Assembly: GCA_017483235.1 (NCBI GenBank)
Contig: JAFULE010000108.1
Span: 1 to 11,416 of the forward strand
Direction of reading: 5' to 3'
DNA from: Faecalibacterium sp.
GTDB taxonomy: Bacteria > Bacillota > Clostridia > Oscillospirales > Ruminococcaceae
DNA: 11,416 nucleotides
Each line of letters begins with the position of its first letter. Position 1 is the stretch's first letter. The notes beneath the pieces were generated by a model, which saw only the letters and a program-made list of their open reading frames with translations, ran no database searches and had not been told where the DNA came from. A program made the position numbers and the translations under genes. Of the stretch, positions 1 through 5,636 are shown piece after piece.

Positions 1-1133
1 CCCATGGCAGCCAGCATAGGCTGCGATACCGCAAAGGCGGCCGCAATGCCGGCCAGATTGCCCAGAATCAGGCCCTTCATACTCCGCATCATGCTGAGCA
101 GATAGCAAAACACCGACACCAGCAGGTTGGTGATGGCAGCAATCACCGCAGGCTGCAACAGCCCTGCGTACTGCAGAATGGCCTCGCCATACATGATGCG
201 AAGCAGCAGCGGGCCCACCAGCCAGGCCCCCACCGCGCCGCACACCCACAGCACCGGGGCCGCGATCAGTACAAGGCCAACGCCTTTATAAAACTGTGCC
301 TGCTGTTTGTCGGACCAGGCGCGGGCAAAGTACATCATAAAGGGGGCAAACACATACATGGCGCCCACCTGCACGATCTGCACCGGGGCAAACACGTTGT
401 TGAATGCACCAAACGCCTCGGTACCACAGATACGCTCGCAGAACAGCTTGACCACCGAGCCGATGCTGCTGTTCAAAAAGCTGTACACCGCCAGCGGCAC
501 ACACTCCCACAGCAGCAGCCACACACCGGCGCCGCCGGTTTTGTCCAGCAGGGCATCCTGTTTGGCGGGGGGCACATCGGCCAGATACACACACAGCCAG
601 TTCAAAGCCGCCACCAAAGCCAGCGCAATGTTCACGTCCTTGGTCAGGGCCAGCCCCAGCCAGAAGCCGCCCATGGTCAGCAAACCGCGCAGACCGAACA
701 GCCGCCCCACCAGATCCATCCGGTCGGCCCGCTGCAGAAAGCCATGCCACACGTCGATATAGCCCTCGCTCAAACGGATAAGGGTATACAGCAGAATGGC
801 GATGCGCTGCTGGGCCGAATAGCTTACCGCCATGGCAAAGGCGGCAGTGCCCACACCGGCGGCCACCACTGTGATCCAGCGGCTGCGCAGATAGGTGCGG
901 TCGGTGTATTTTCCCTGCAAATCGCTGATCTGAAAGCTGCGCATGCCGTAGTTGGCCACGCTGAGGGTGATATTGGTAATGGTCATGGCAGTGGACAGCA
1001 ATCCCGCGGCATAGTTGCCGCTCATGCGGGTAACCATGATCTGCAGCACATACTGGGCCGCCAGATAGATGATATTGCCCAAGGTGTTCCAGATCACGCT
1101 TTTGCCAAGCTGGCGGCGCTGATTGTTTTCCAT
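1..1133 (-). CDS. Polysaccharide/oligosaccharide flippase (MOP superfamily), C-terminus cut by window edge
   Basis: This is an open frame of 377 codons with no stop, running off the left edge. It starts at ATG 1133, preceded by a GGAAAGGA ribosome site. The protein begins MENNQRRQLGKSVIWNTLGN and is almost wholly hydrophobic, with about ten or more predicted membrane spans. The N-terminal pattern (short basic leader, then a first helix with W-N-x-x-G-N and a second ending in R-M-S-G-x-Y-A-A-G) resembles Wzx/MurJ/MATE-type exporters that flip lipid-linked sugars across the plasma membrane. The family is inferred from this pattern and topology; the substrate cannot be told. It lies 72 nt downstream of lysR on the same strand, behind a terminator, and no clear promoter of its own is visible. 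The usual family length is 400-500 residues, so about 50-120 residues are missing. A multidrug MATE pump is possible but less likely. Confidence 0.75.
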   Translation of the reverse strand, partial: MENNQRRQLGKSVIWNTLGNIIYLAAQYVLQIMVTRMSGNYAAGLLSTAMTITNITLSVANYGMRSFQISDLQGKYTDRTYLRSRWITVVAAGVGTAAFAMAVSYSAQQRIAILLYTLIRLSEGYIDVWHGFLQRADRMDLVGRLFGLRGLLTMGGFWLGLALTKDVNIALALVAALNWLCVYLADVPPAKQDALLDKTGGAGVWLLLWECVPLAVYSFLNSSIGSVVKLFCERICGTEAFGAFNNVFAPVQIVQVGAMYVFAPFMMYFARAWSDKQQAQFYKGVGLVLIAAPVLWVCGAVGAWLVGPLLLRIMYGEAILQYAGLLQPAVIAAITNLLVSVFCYLLSMMRSMKGLILGNLAGIAAAFAVSQPMLAAM

Positions 1134-1159
1134 GGCGTTCCAAATCCTTTCCGGTTTGC

Positions 1160-1190
1160 AAAAAATGCCGCCCGACGCAGCGCCGGGCGG
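1160..1190 (-). terminator. Rho-independent terminator after lysR
   Basis: On the minus strand, CCGCCCG (1190-1184) pairs with CGGGCGG (1174-1168) around a 9-nt loop. It is followed by CA and a run of six T (1165-1160). It sits between the lysR stop and the flippase ribosome site, so it should end or attenuate lysR transcription before the flippase. Confidence 0.75.
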
Positions 1191-1205
1191 TATGGATGGC
1201 TTTAT

Positions 1206-2084
1206 TTATTCGGTCACAGCGGTGCAGTGCTGCACAATGTGGTGGTACAGCTGTTCCACTGCCGGGGCCATGGCACCGGGGCGCAGGGTGGCAATGCCGA
1301 TCACCCGCAGTTCTTCCGGCTTGATGGGGTAGATGTTCACCGCGGCATGGCAGTTCTTCAGCAGCAGCTTTGGCACAATGGCCATGCCCACACCGGCCTC
1401 CACCATGGCAATGCAGGCCATGTCGTCCAGCACATGGGCGGGGCGCTGGGTATCGATCTTATGTTTTTTCAAAAACTTGCGCACATCGGCGTCAGTGGCA
1501 TCGCCCTGCACCACAAACTTCTGACCGTGAAGCAGTTCCGGGGTCATCACGCCGCCTGCCGGGGCAGGTTGATTTGCCGGGGTGATCACCATCAGCGGAT
1601 CGCTCATCAGCTCGGTCATGCAGAAATCCTCGGCGCAGTTGCTGGACAGAAAGCCCAGATCCACCGTGCCGTTGCGCAGCCAGTTTTTCACATCGTCGTA
1701 GGTGCCCTGATATACCTCTACCTCGATCTGAGGATAGGCATCCTTAAAGCTTTTCAGCACCTGAGGCAGCAGGTACGAGCAGGCCGAGTTGAAAGCCCCC
1801 AGGGTTACCTTGCCCTTTTCCAGCCCGTTCAGCCGGGCAATGCTTTGCTTCAGGGCTTCGTCGCTGTTCAGCACCGCGCGGATGGACGGATACAGCGACG
1901 CGCCGTAGCTGGTCATGGTAACCCCGTTTTTGCCGCGGTTGAACAGGGTAAAGCCCAGTTCCTCCTCCATCACCGCAATGGCATGGCTGATGGCCGACGG
2001 GGTAAGATGCAGCTGCTGGGCCGCTTTGTTAAAGCTGCCCTGCTGGGCTACGGCATCAAAAATTTCGTAGGAAAACAATGTCAT
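1206..2084 (-). CDS. LysR-type transcriptional regulator
   Basis: 292 residues, the normal LysR-family length. Residues 3-60 form the winged helix-turn-helix. Helices lie at about 18-37 (FNKAAQQLHLTPSAISHAI), followed by the family's E-x-x-L-G-x-x-L-F-x-R element at 41-50. Residues 91-290 are the periplasmic-binding-protein-like effector domain, opening with G-x-V-T-L-G-A. The start at 2084 has an AGGAG site 10 nt upstream (CTCCT at 2095-2099 on the plus strand). The effector is unknown. The gene is divergent from a TraX family gene, the classic arrangement for a LysR regulator and its target. The flippase downstream is another candidate target. A TTGACA-N17-TAAACT promoter and a dyad in the leader point to self-control. 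Confidence 0.93.
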   Translation of the reverse strand: MTLFSYEIFDAVAQQGSFNKAAQQLHLTPSAISHAIAVMEEELGFTLFNRGKNGVTMTSYGASLYPSIRAVLNSDEALKQSIARLNGLEKGKVTLGAFNSACSYLLPQVLKSFKDAYPQIEVEVYQGTYDDVKNWLRNGTVDLGFLSSNCAEDFCMTELMSDPLMVITPANQPAPAGGVMTPELLHGQKFVVQGDATDADVRKFLKKHKIDTQRPAHVLDDMACIAMVEAGVGMAIVPKLLLKNCHAAVNIYPIKPEELRVIGIATLRPGAMAPAVEQLYHHIVQHCTAVTE

Positions 2085-2121
2085 GGGGGTGGTGCTCCTC
2101 TCCCTGCGGCAGGGCCGCTTT

Positions 2122-2161
2122 GATGAACAACTTTCATCTGTTGTGTGACAAAGTTGATGAA
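2122..2161. promoter_or_regulatory. Inverted repeat in lysR leader, candidate regulator-binding site
   Basis: GATGAA (2122-2127), 5 nt, TTCATC (2133-2138) is a perfect 6-bp dyad. A third GATGAA half-site follows at 2156-2161, 34 nt away, and an AACTTT/AAAGTT pair is nested between. The site lies downstream of the proposed lysR start of transcription, so binding there would favour autorepression. LysR sites are usually T-N11-A dyads of about 15-17 bp, which fits in size. The binding protein is inferred from position only. Confidence 0.45.
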
Positions 2162-2170
2162 CCGTAATGC

Positions 2171-2199
2171 AGTTTACACTTGCCGCACCGCCCTGTCAA
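2171..2199 (-). promoter_or_regulatory. Promoter of lysR
   Basis: The minus strand reads TTGACA (2199-2194), 17 nt, TAAACT (2176-2171). The -35 is perfect and the -10 matches 4 of 6. Transcription would start near 2164, giving a leader of about 80 nt that contains the dyad. Confidence 0.6.
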
Positions 2200-2260
2200 G
2201 AGCTGACCTGACGTTTTTTCGTATTTTTTTGCAATTTTGGTCAACTGCAAGCTGAAAGGG

Positions 2261-2289
2261 TTGCATTTGGCGGATAAATGCACTTAAAT
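2261..2289 (+). promoter_or_regulatory. Possible traX promoter
   Basis: TTGCAT (2261-2266), 17 nt, TTAAAT (2284-2289). Both boxes are weak matches (3/6 and 4/6), as expected if an activator is needed. It supports translation from 2321 rather than 2288, because the ATG at 2288 would fall inside the -10 region. Confidence 0.3.
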
Positions 2290-2305
2290 GATACTATCTT
2301 TTAGC

Positions 2306-2314
2306 GAAAGGGGG
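2306..2314 (+). promoter_or_regulatory. Ribosome binding site fixing the traX start
   Basis: GAAAGGGGG lies 6 nt before ATG 2321. The earlier in-frame ATG at 2288 has no purine-rich site, so 2321 is preferred. Confidence 0.6.
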
Positions 2315-2320
2315 CATCGG

Positions 2321-3067
2321 ATGGCCCGCATCTGCCTTTCCGCCGGCTTTTCCGGCACAGCACTCAAACGTATCGCTGCCGCTGCCATGCTGGTGGATCA
2401 CATTGGCGCAGTGTGCCTGTGGCGGGGTGTTTTGCTGCCATGGCCGGGCATTGAGCAGGGCATCGACGCACTGCGCGCTTCCAGTGCTGCCTTTGCCGCA
2501 TGGTACTGGTTTTATTACGCCCTGCGGCTGGTGGGACGGCTGGCTTTTCCACTGTACTGCTTTTTGTTGGCCGAAGGCTTTGTACACACCCGCAGCACCC
2601 CCCGATACGCCGCCCGGCTGCTTTCGTTCGCGCTGCTCAGCGAGGCCCCCTTTGATTTTGCGGTAACCGGCAGCACCTTTTACCCCGACGCTCAAAACGT
2701 CTATTTCACCCTGTTTCTGGGGCTGTGTGCTGTGTGGGCCATGCAGCGTCTGCCGGGTAAACCGGCGCAGCTTTTTGCTTTGGCGCTTCTGGCTACTGCA
2801 GCCGAGCTGCTGCATACCGATTACGGGGCCATGGGGGTAGCGCTGATCGCGGTATTCTGGTATTTCCGCACCAATGCCCCACGGCGTGATCTTTTTGCCA
2901 TTCTGCTGACCGCCGGCCAGATGACCGCCCCGCTGGCGCTGCTGCTGATTCAACACTACAACGGAAGCCGCGGCAATTCCCCCCGGTGGGAAACACACTT
3001 CCATTACCTGTTCTATCCCGCCCACCTGCTGGCGCTTGCCCTGCTGACCCAATATATTCTGTACTAA
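2321..3067 (+). CDS. TraX family membrane protein
   Basis: 248 residues from the chosen start. The order of motifs is that of the TraX family. A first helix carries K-R-I-A-A-A-A-M-L-V-D-H-I-G (16-29). Next comes G-R-L-A-F-P-L-Y-C-F-L-L-A-E-G-F (72-87), then L-L-S-E-A-P-F-D (105-112), N-V-Y-F-T-L (126-131) and H-T-D-Y-G-A-M-G (165-172). Near the C-terminus is F-H-Y-L-F-Y-P-A-H (227-235). About seven to eight membrane helices are expected. F-plasmid TraX acetylates the N-terminus of F pilin; chromosomal TraX-like proteins of clostridia are mostly of unknown role, possibly membrane acyltransferases. No conjugation gene is nearby, so a pilin role is not supported. It is divergent from lysR and convergent with tRNA-Leu. 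Confidence 0.88.
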   Translation: MARICLSAGFSGTALKRIAAAAMLVDHIGAVCLWRGVLLPWPGIEQGIDALRASSAAFAAWYWFYYALRLVGRLAFPLYCFLLAEGFVHTRSTPRYAARLLSFALLSEAPFDFAVTGSTFYPDAQNVYFTLFLGLCAVWAMQRLPGKPAQLFALALLATAAELLHTDYGAMGVALIAVFWYFRTNAPRRDLFAILLTAGQMTAPLALLLIQHYNGSRGNSPRWETHFHYLFYPAHLLALALLTQYILY

Positions 3068-3072
3068 ATCAA

Positions 3073-3102
3073 CAACGCCGCGGACAAGGGCCCGCGGCGT
3101 TG
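3073..3102 (+). terminator. Strong GC stem-loop after traX, without U-tract
   Basis: CAACGCCGCGG (3073-3083) and CCGCGGCGTTG (3092-3102) form a perfect 11-bp stem with an 8-nt loop, beginning 5 nt after the traX stop. No T-run follows on the plus strand, so it is either a weak terminator or an mRNA 3'-end stabilising hairpin. Confidence 0.45.
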
Positions 3103-3110
3103 CTGCATAC

Positions 3111-3143
3111 AAAAGAAAAACGGCCGGTCATACGACCGGCCGT
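3111..3143 (-). terminator. Rho-independent terminator of tRNA-Leu
   Basis: The minus strand has a perfect 10-bp stem, ACGGCCGGTC and GACCGGCCGT, around a 4-nt loop, followed by TTTTTCTTTT (3120-3111). It begins immediately at the tRNA 3' CCA. Confidence 0.9.
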
Positions 3144-3229
3144 GGTGCGGATAAGAGGACTTGAACCTCCACCGAGTTGCCCCGATTAGAACCTGAATCT
3201 AACGCGTCTGCCAATTCCGCCATATCCGC
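3143..3229 (-). tRNA. tRNA-Leu, anticodon CAG
   Basis: The acceptor strands GCGGATA (3229-3223) and TATCCGC (3153-3147) pair over all 7 bp. They are followed by discriminator A (3146) and an encoded CCA (3145-3143). The D-arm region contains GGCGGAATTGGCAGACGC. The anticodon stem TTAGA/TCTAA holds loop TTCAGGT, anticodon CAG, which reads the leucine codon CTG. The T-arm reads GAGGTTCAAGTCCTC. A long variable arm (roughly CGGGGCAACTCGG) confirms a class II tRNA such as leucine. Total 87 nt including CCA. CTG is the commonest leucine codon in the genes here, so this is probably a heavily used tRNA. Confidence 0.97.
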
Positions 3230-3257
3230 ATATTTTGTTTTGCTGGGAACGAAAATT

Positions 3258-3286
3258 ATTATAGCGGCTTGGCAGGCGTTTGTCAA
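3258..3286 (-). promoter_or_regulatory. Consensus promoter of tRNA-Leu
   Basis: The minus strand reads TTGACA (3286-3281), exactly 17 nt, TATAAT (3263-3258): a perfect match to the housekeeping sigma consensus. Transcription would begin near 3251, giving a leader of about 22 nt before the tRNA. Confidence 0.9.
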
Positions 3287-3314
3287 CACCCAAATTCAAT
3301 TTTTTCGGCAGATT

Positions 3315-4397
3315 TCATACGGCAAGGTCGGCTTTTGCTGCAATTTGGTATTCGCTCAGATAAGCTTCCTCCAGCGGGATCCATTTTTCGGCGTACACCT
3401 TGGCCTGTTCTTCGCCGTTGCGCCGGCGCACCCGCTGCAGCTGTGCTTCGGGGGCAATGTCGGCAAACACCCGCAGATCCATGTAACTGCCCAGCACAGG
3501 GTGGCAGCTGTAGGCTCCCTCTACCACACGCCAGCGGCTGGCCGGCAGCTGCCGCCACGCCCCTAACGCGAGCGTGCTGCAGTCGAAGGCCTGATAGGCA
3601 AAGGCCTGCCCGCTGCGCAGCAGGGGCAGCACCTGCTGCGCAAACCGTTCGTGATGCACATTGCCGCCGGGCTGGGCATACCGCTGCGGGGTACGCAGCT
3701 GGGGCGGCAGAAAAAAATCGTCCATCTGAACAACTCCTGCGCCGGTGATCTGCGCCAGCTGCCGGGCCATAGTGGTTTTGCCCGAAGCCGACCGTCCGTC
3801 GATGGCCACCACCTTTGTCCCCGGGGCAGCCGCATCCAGTGCAGCCATTTTTATCAGCAGCGGCAGCAGCCGCACATATTGCGCCCCCACCACCCGGTAG
3901 GCCGGCGCTTCGGCGCTGCGGTATGCATCGCTGTGGTGCACCGGACCGCCGCCCGCTGCCTGCCACTGCTGCAGCTTCTGCTGCCATGCCGCCCCGTCAA
4001 AGGGCAGCTTCCCGCTTTGCGCCGCTGCTTCCACCTGCGCAAGGCAGGCGGTCAGTTCTTCTTTTTTCTGTACCGGGTCAGCCGGCTGCTGCACACTTGC
4101 CAGAAACATCTGCAGCAGCCATTCGCCGGGCAGCCCTGCCTGCTTGCAGCCGGCCAGATTGACCCGATACTGCTGCGGGCCAATGGCCTCGGCCAAAGGC
4201 TCGAACTTGGGCTGCACCGCGGTATATTCTGCGTCAAAATACCGGATGGCTGCCTGCCGGTCGGCCAGCAGATGCTCGGCCCCCAGCGCCGACTGGTAAC
4301 ACAGCTTCAGCGCATCCTGCGACTTCATCGCCGGATGCCGTGCCGCCTGCTGTACCAACGCCTGTGCAAAGGCTGCCGGATGTTCCAGTTCCCACAT
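3315..4397 (-). CDS. Uridine kinase-like P-loop protein with an uncharacterised N-terminal domain
   Basis: 360 residues in two parts. Residues 195-355 form a P-loop kinase domain of the uridine kinase/phosphoribulokinase group: VVAIDGRSASGKTT (Walker A, 201-208), then QMDDFFLPP (224-232), Q-P-G-G-N-V-H-H-E-R-F (242-252, cf. the family's GGN-x-D-x-x-R-F) and V-V-E-G-A-Y-S (291-297). The probable reaction is ATP-dependent phosphorylation of a nucleoside or other small molecule; the substrate is not determined. Residues 1-180 are alpha-helical and unrecognised, with K-S-Q-D-A-L-K-L-C-Y-Q-S-A-L-G-A-E-H (25-42), R-V-N-L-A-G-C-K (78-85) and G-L-P-G-E-W-L-L-Q-M-F (88-98). Ordinary uridine kinases are about 200-210 residues, so the N-terminal half is an addition. 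The gene is 9 nt after ruvX with a coupled ribosome site. No terminator follows before the tRNA-Leu promoter. Confidence 0.85.
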   Translation of the reverse strand: MWELEHPAAFAQALVQQAARHPAMKSQDALKLCYQSALGAEHLLADRQAAIRYFDAEYTAVQPKFEPLAEAIGPQQYRVNLAGCKQAGLPGEWLLQMFLASVQQPADPVQKKEELTACLAQVEAAAQSGKLPFDGAAWQQKLQQWQAAGGGPVHHSDAYRSAEAPAYRVVGAQYVRLLPLLIKMAALDAAAPGTKVVAIDGRSASGKTTMARQLAQITGAGVVQMDDFFLPPQLRTPQRYAQPGGNVHHERFAQQVLPLLRSGQAFAYQAFDCSTLALGAWRQLPASRWRVVEGAYSCHPVLGSYMDLRVFADIAPEAQLQRVRRRNGEEQAKVYAEKWIPLEEAYLSEYQIAAKADLAV

Positions 4398-4402
4398 AAG
4401 TG

Positions 4403-4409
4403 CTCCTTA
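4403..4409 (-). promoter_or_regulatory. Ribosome site overlapping the ruvX stop codon
   Basis: The minus strand reads TAAGGAG: the TAA stop of ruvX runs into AGGAG, 5 nt before the kinase ATG at 4397. This implies translational coupling of the two genes. Confidence 0.75.
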
Positions 4410-4838
4410 CTGCTGGCCGGGGTGATTTTTGCGCCAGGCCAGATAGTTTTCCAGAATAACGGTGGCGCTCACCGAGTCCAGCACCGCCTTGCGTTTTTTG
4501 CCAAAGGTGCCGTTTTCGCTCAGAATACCGGCGGCGGTGATGGTAGTCTGCCGCTCGTCCCACATGCGCACCGGCAAGCCGCTCTTTTCTTCCAGCAAAG
4601 TGCCCAGCTTGCGGCACTTCTGGGCGCGGCTGCCCTCGGTGCCATCCATGTTGCGGGGCAGCCCCAGCACGATCAGCTGGGCATTCTGCGCCTTGGCCGC
4701 AGCCACAACCTTGTCGGCCACCTTGCCCATACTGCGCTCTTCGATCTGCGGGGTAACCGGGCTTGCCAGAAATTCGGTGGGGTCACACACCGCCAGACCG
4801 GTGCGGCTGTCGCCGTAATCCACTGCTAAAATCTTCAT
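4407..4838 (-). CDS. ruvX: Putative pre-16S rRNA nuclease / Holliday junction resolvase, YqgF (RuvX) family
   Basis: 143 residues, the normal length for the family. RNase H-like fold with the three acidic positions visible: D7 in ILAVDYGDSRTGLA, E95 in M-W-D-E-R-Q-T-T, and D121 in L-D-S-V-S-A-T-V-I-L-E-N-Y-L. The diagnostic L-G-L-P-R-N-M-D-G-T is at 58-67. E. coli YqgF takes part in maturing the 5' end of 16S rRNA, and the family was also proposed to resolve Holliday junctions. It acts in the cytoplasm. The frame is open upstream to 4979, but ATG 4838 is chosen: it has an AGGAG site (4846-4850) and a good promoter, and the upstream extension crosses that promoter. It is first gene of a unit with the kinase. 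Confidence 0.95.
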   Translation of the reverse strand: MKILAVDYGDSRTGLAVCDPTEFLASPVTPQIEERSMGKVADKVVAAAKAQNAQLIVLGLPRNMDGTEGSRAQKCRKLGTLLEEKSGLPVRMWDERQTTITAAGILSENGTFGKKRKAVLDSVSATVILENYLAWRKNHPGQQ

Positions 4839-4872
4839 AAAGGGTTCTCCTTTGCTGCTTATCAATATCCCT

Positions 4873-4901
4873 ATTGTACCCAAAGCCTGTCGGCTTCGCA
4901 A
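4873..4901 (-). promoter_or_regulatory. Promoter of ruvX-kinase unit
   Basis: The minus strand reads TTGCGA (4901-4896), 17 nt, TACAAT (4878-4873), followed by a leader of about 30 nt and the ruvX ribosome site. Confidence 0.7.
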
Positions 4902-4916
4902 GGGTCGCAGACGCAT

Positions 4917-4950
4917 AAAAGGGGCCGACGCATCTGCGGCAGCCCCTTTT
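4917..4950 (-). terminator. Terminator after the ECF S-component gene
   Basis: AAAAGGGGC (4917-4925) and GCCCCTTTT (4942-4950) form a 9-bp outer stem, with an inner CCG/CGG pairing. T4 follows the GC stem on the minus strand, 12 nt after the stop of the ECF gene. The symmetric A/T ends mean it could work in both directions. Confidence 0.75.
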
Positions 4951-4962
4951 GGAACGAACAAC

Positions 4963-5499
4963 TTATGCTTTCTTCTCACCGATGCCGGGCACCTTTTTCA
5001 GCACCTGCCACACCGCAAAGAACACCGCGCAGCCAATAGCCGCGGTGTACAGCTGGGTGATGCCGAACATCTTGGTCGCCATAGCCACCTGCTTTTCGTT
5101 CAGTGCACCGCCAAACACCGGGATGATCACCCAGCTGATGGCGGCAGCCATGGCGGCAGCCTTCAGCACCGCGGCGGCTACAAGACCCACAAGGCCCATC
5201 CACTTTTCACGCAGCAGCCATGCCACCAGCACCAGCACGCTGTTGCCCAGCATCACCGACACCATGATCGGCGGGCAGGCCAGCATGATGGCCGGGGGCG
5301 CAATCAGGAACACCAGCAGCGGGTTGAGCACTGCTACGATCAGGCCGCACACCGGGCCGCCCGACATGGCGGCTACCAGCAGCACCACATTGACCAGCGG
5401 ACCCTTGACCCACTGGCCGGTGATCACCAGCTGCACCACGACGCACAGCGCCAGCAGCAGAGCAGTGCGGGCCAAAAACTGAACCGAATTCTTTTTCAT
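4963..5499 (-). CDS. ECF transporter S (substrate-binding) component
   Basis: 178 residues, starting at MKKNSVQFLARTALLLALCV (ATG 5499) with a strong GGGAGG site (5511-5516 on the plus strand). About six membrane helices are seen, and the basic N-terminal helix followed by V-V-Q-L and G-P-L-V-N (33-37) is typical of ECF S components. Polar or small-residue loops include V-L-N-P-L-L (57-62) and A-C-P-P-I-M (74-79). S components capture a vitamin, metal or similar nutrient and work with a shared EcfT-EcfA-EcfA' module, which is not in this window; solitary S genes of this kind use a module encoded elsewhere. The substrate cannot be read from the sequence. The divergent Crp/Fnr-family gene and the shared dyads suggest joint regulation. 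An upstream in-frame start at 5559 lies within the operator region and is rejected. Confidence 0.85.
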   Translation of the reverse strand: MKKNSVQFLARTALLLALCVVVQLVITGQWVKGPLVNVVLLVAAMSGGPVCGLIVAVLNPLLVFLIAPPAIMLACPPIMVSVMLGNSVLVLVAWLLREKWMGLVGLVAAAVLKAAAMAAAISWVIIPVFGGALNEKQVAMATKMFGITQLYTAAIGCAVFFAVWQVLKKVPGIGEKKA

Positions 5500-5524
5500 A
5501 TCCAAACTTTCCTCCCAATGCAAT

Positions 5525-5535
5525 GGCAAATTGCC
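5525..5535. repeat. Small GGCAA/TTGCC palindrome near the ECF gene start
   Basis: GGCAA, one base, TTGCC. It lies 26 nt before the ECF start codon, just upstream of its ribosome site. It belongs to the same TTGC/GCAA series as the larger dyads and could be a further operator. It may be chance. Confidence 0.35.
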
Positions 5536-5541
5536 TTTTTG

Positions 5542-5570
5542 TTGCAAATTTCGGTGCAAACGGTTGCACC
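5542..5570. promoter_or_regulatory. Two overlapping 18-bp dyads, candidate Crp/Fnr-family operator
   Basis: GGTGCAA (5553-5559), 4 nt, TTGCACC (5564-5570) is a perfect 7-bp inverted repeat. A second dyad, TTGCA (5542-5546), 8 nt, TGCAA (5555-5559), shares its right arm with the first. The first covers the -35 box of the crp-like gene. Crp/Fnr proteins bind dyads of about 14-22 bp of the general form TTGN..NCAA, so the adjacent regulator is the natural candidate. Binding is inferred. Confidence 0.55.
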
Positions 5571-5592
5571 GCGGGCTCTATTTTACTATAAT
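5564..5592 (+). promoter_or_regulatory. Promoter of the Crp/Fnr-family gene
   Basis: TTGCAC (5564-5569), 17 nt, TATAAT (5587-5592). The -10 is perfect and the -35 is part of the right arm of the dyad. Transcription would start near 5599. Confidence 0.7.
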
Positions 5593-5607
5593 AGAATGAA
5601 AAAAACC

Positions 5608-5621
5608 GTTGCCGTGGCAAC
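5608..5621. promoter_or_regulatory. Downstream dyad in the Crp/Fnr-family gene leader
   Basis: GTTGCC, GT, GGCAAC is a perfect 6-bp inverted repeat, centred about 15 nt after the proposed transcription start and just before the AAAGGA ribosome site. A protein bound here would block transcription, suggesting autorepression; alternatively it is a small hairpin in the mRNA leader. Confidence 0.45.
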
Positions 5622-5636
5622 AAAGGATCGAAACCA

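Noticed and set aside
286..1161. Open frame on the minus strand, 291 codons
   Set aside because: It overlaps the flippase gene in another frame; its product is Gly/Arg/His-rich with no domain, whereas the flippase frame gives a coherent membrane protein with a good ribosome site.
744..2123. 459-codon plus-strand open frame opposite lysR
   Set aside because: The His/Gly/Gln-rich composition is typical of an antisense shadow of a GC-rich gene. It has no ribosome site, and LysR on the other strand is unmistakable.
2294..3112. 272-codon minus-strand open frame opposite traX
   Set aside because: The Gln/Gly-rich shadow has no recognisable domain and covers the traX terminal hairpin.
3143..3229. 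tRNA-Leu as an attachment site for an integrated element
   Set aside because: No repeated copy of the tRNA 3' end, integrase or mobile gene was seen in the window.
3651..4829. 392-codon plus-strand open frame opposite the kinase and ruvX
   Set aside because: It is antisense to two well-supported genes, has low-complexity composition and crosses their junction.
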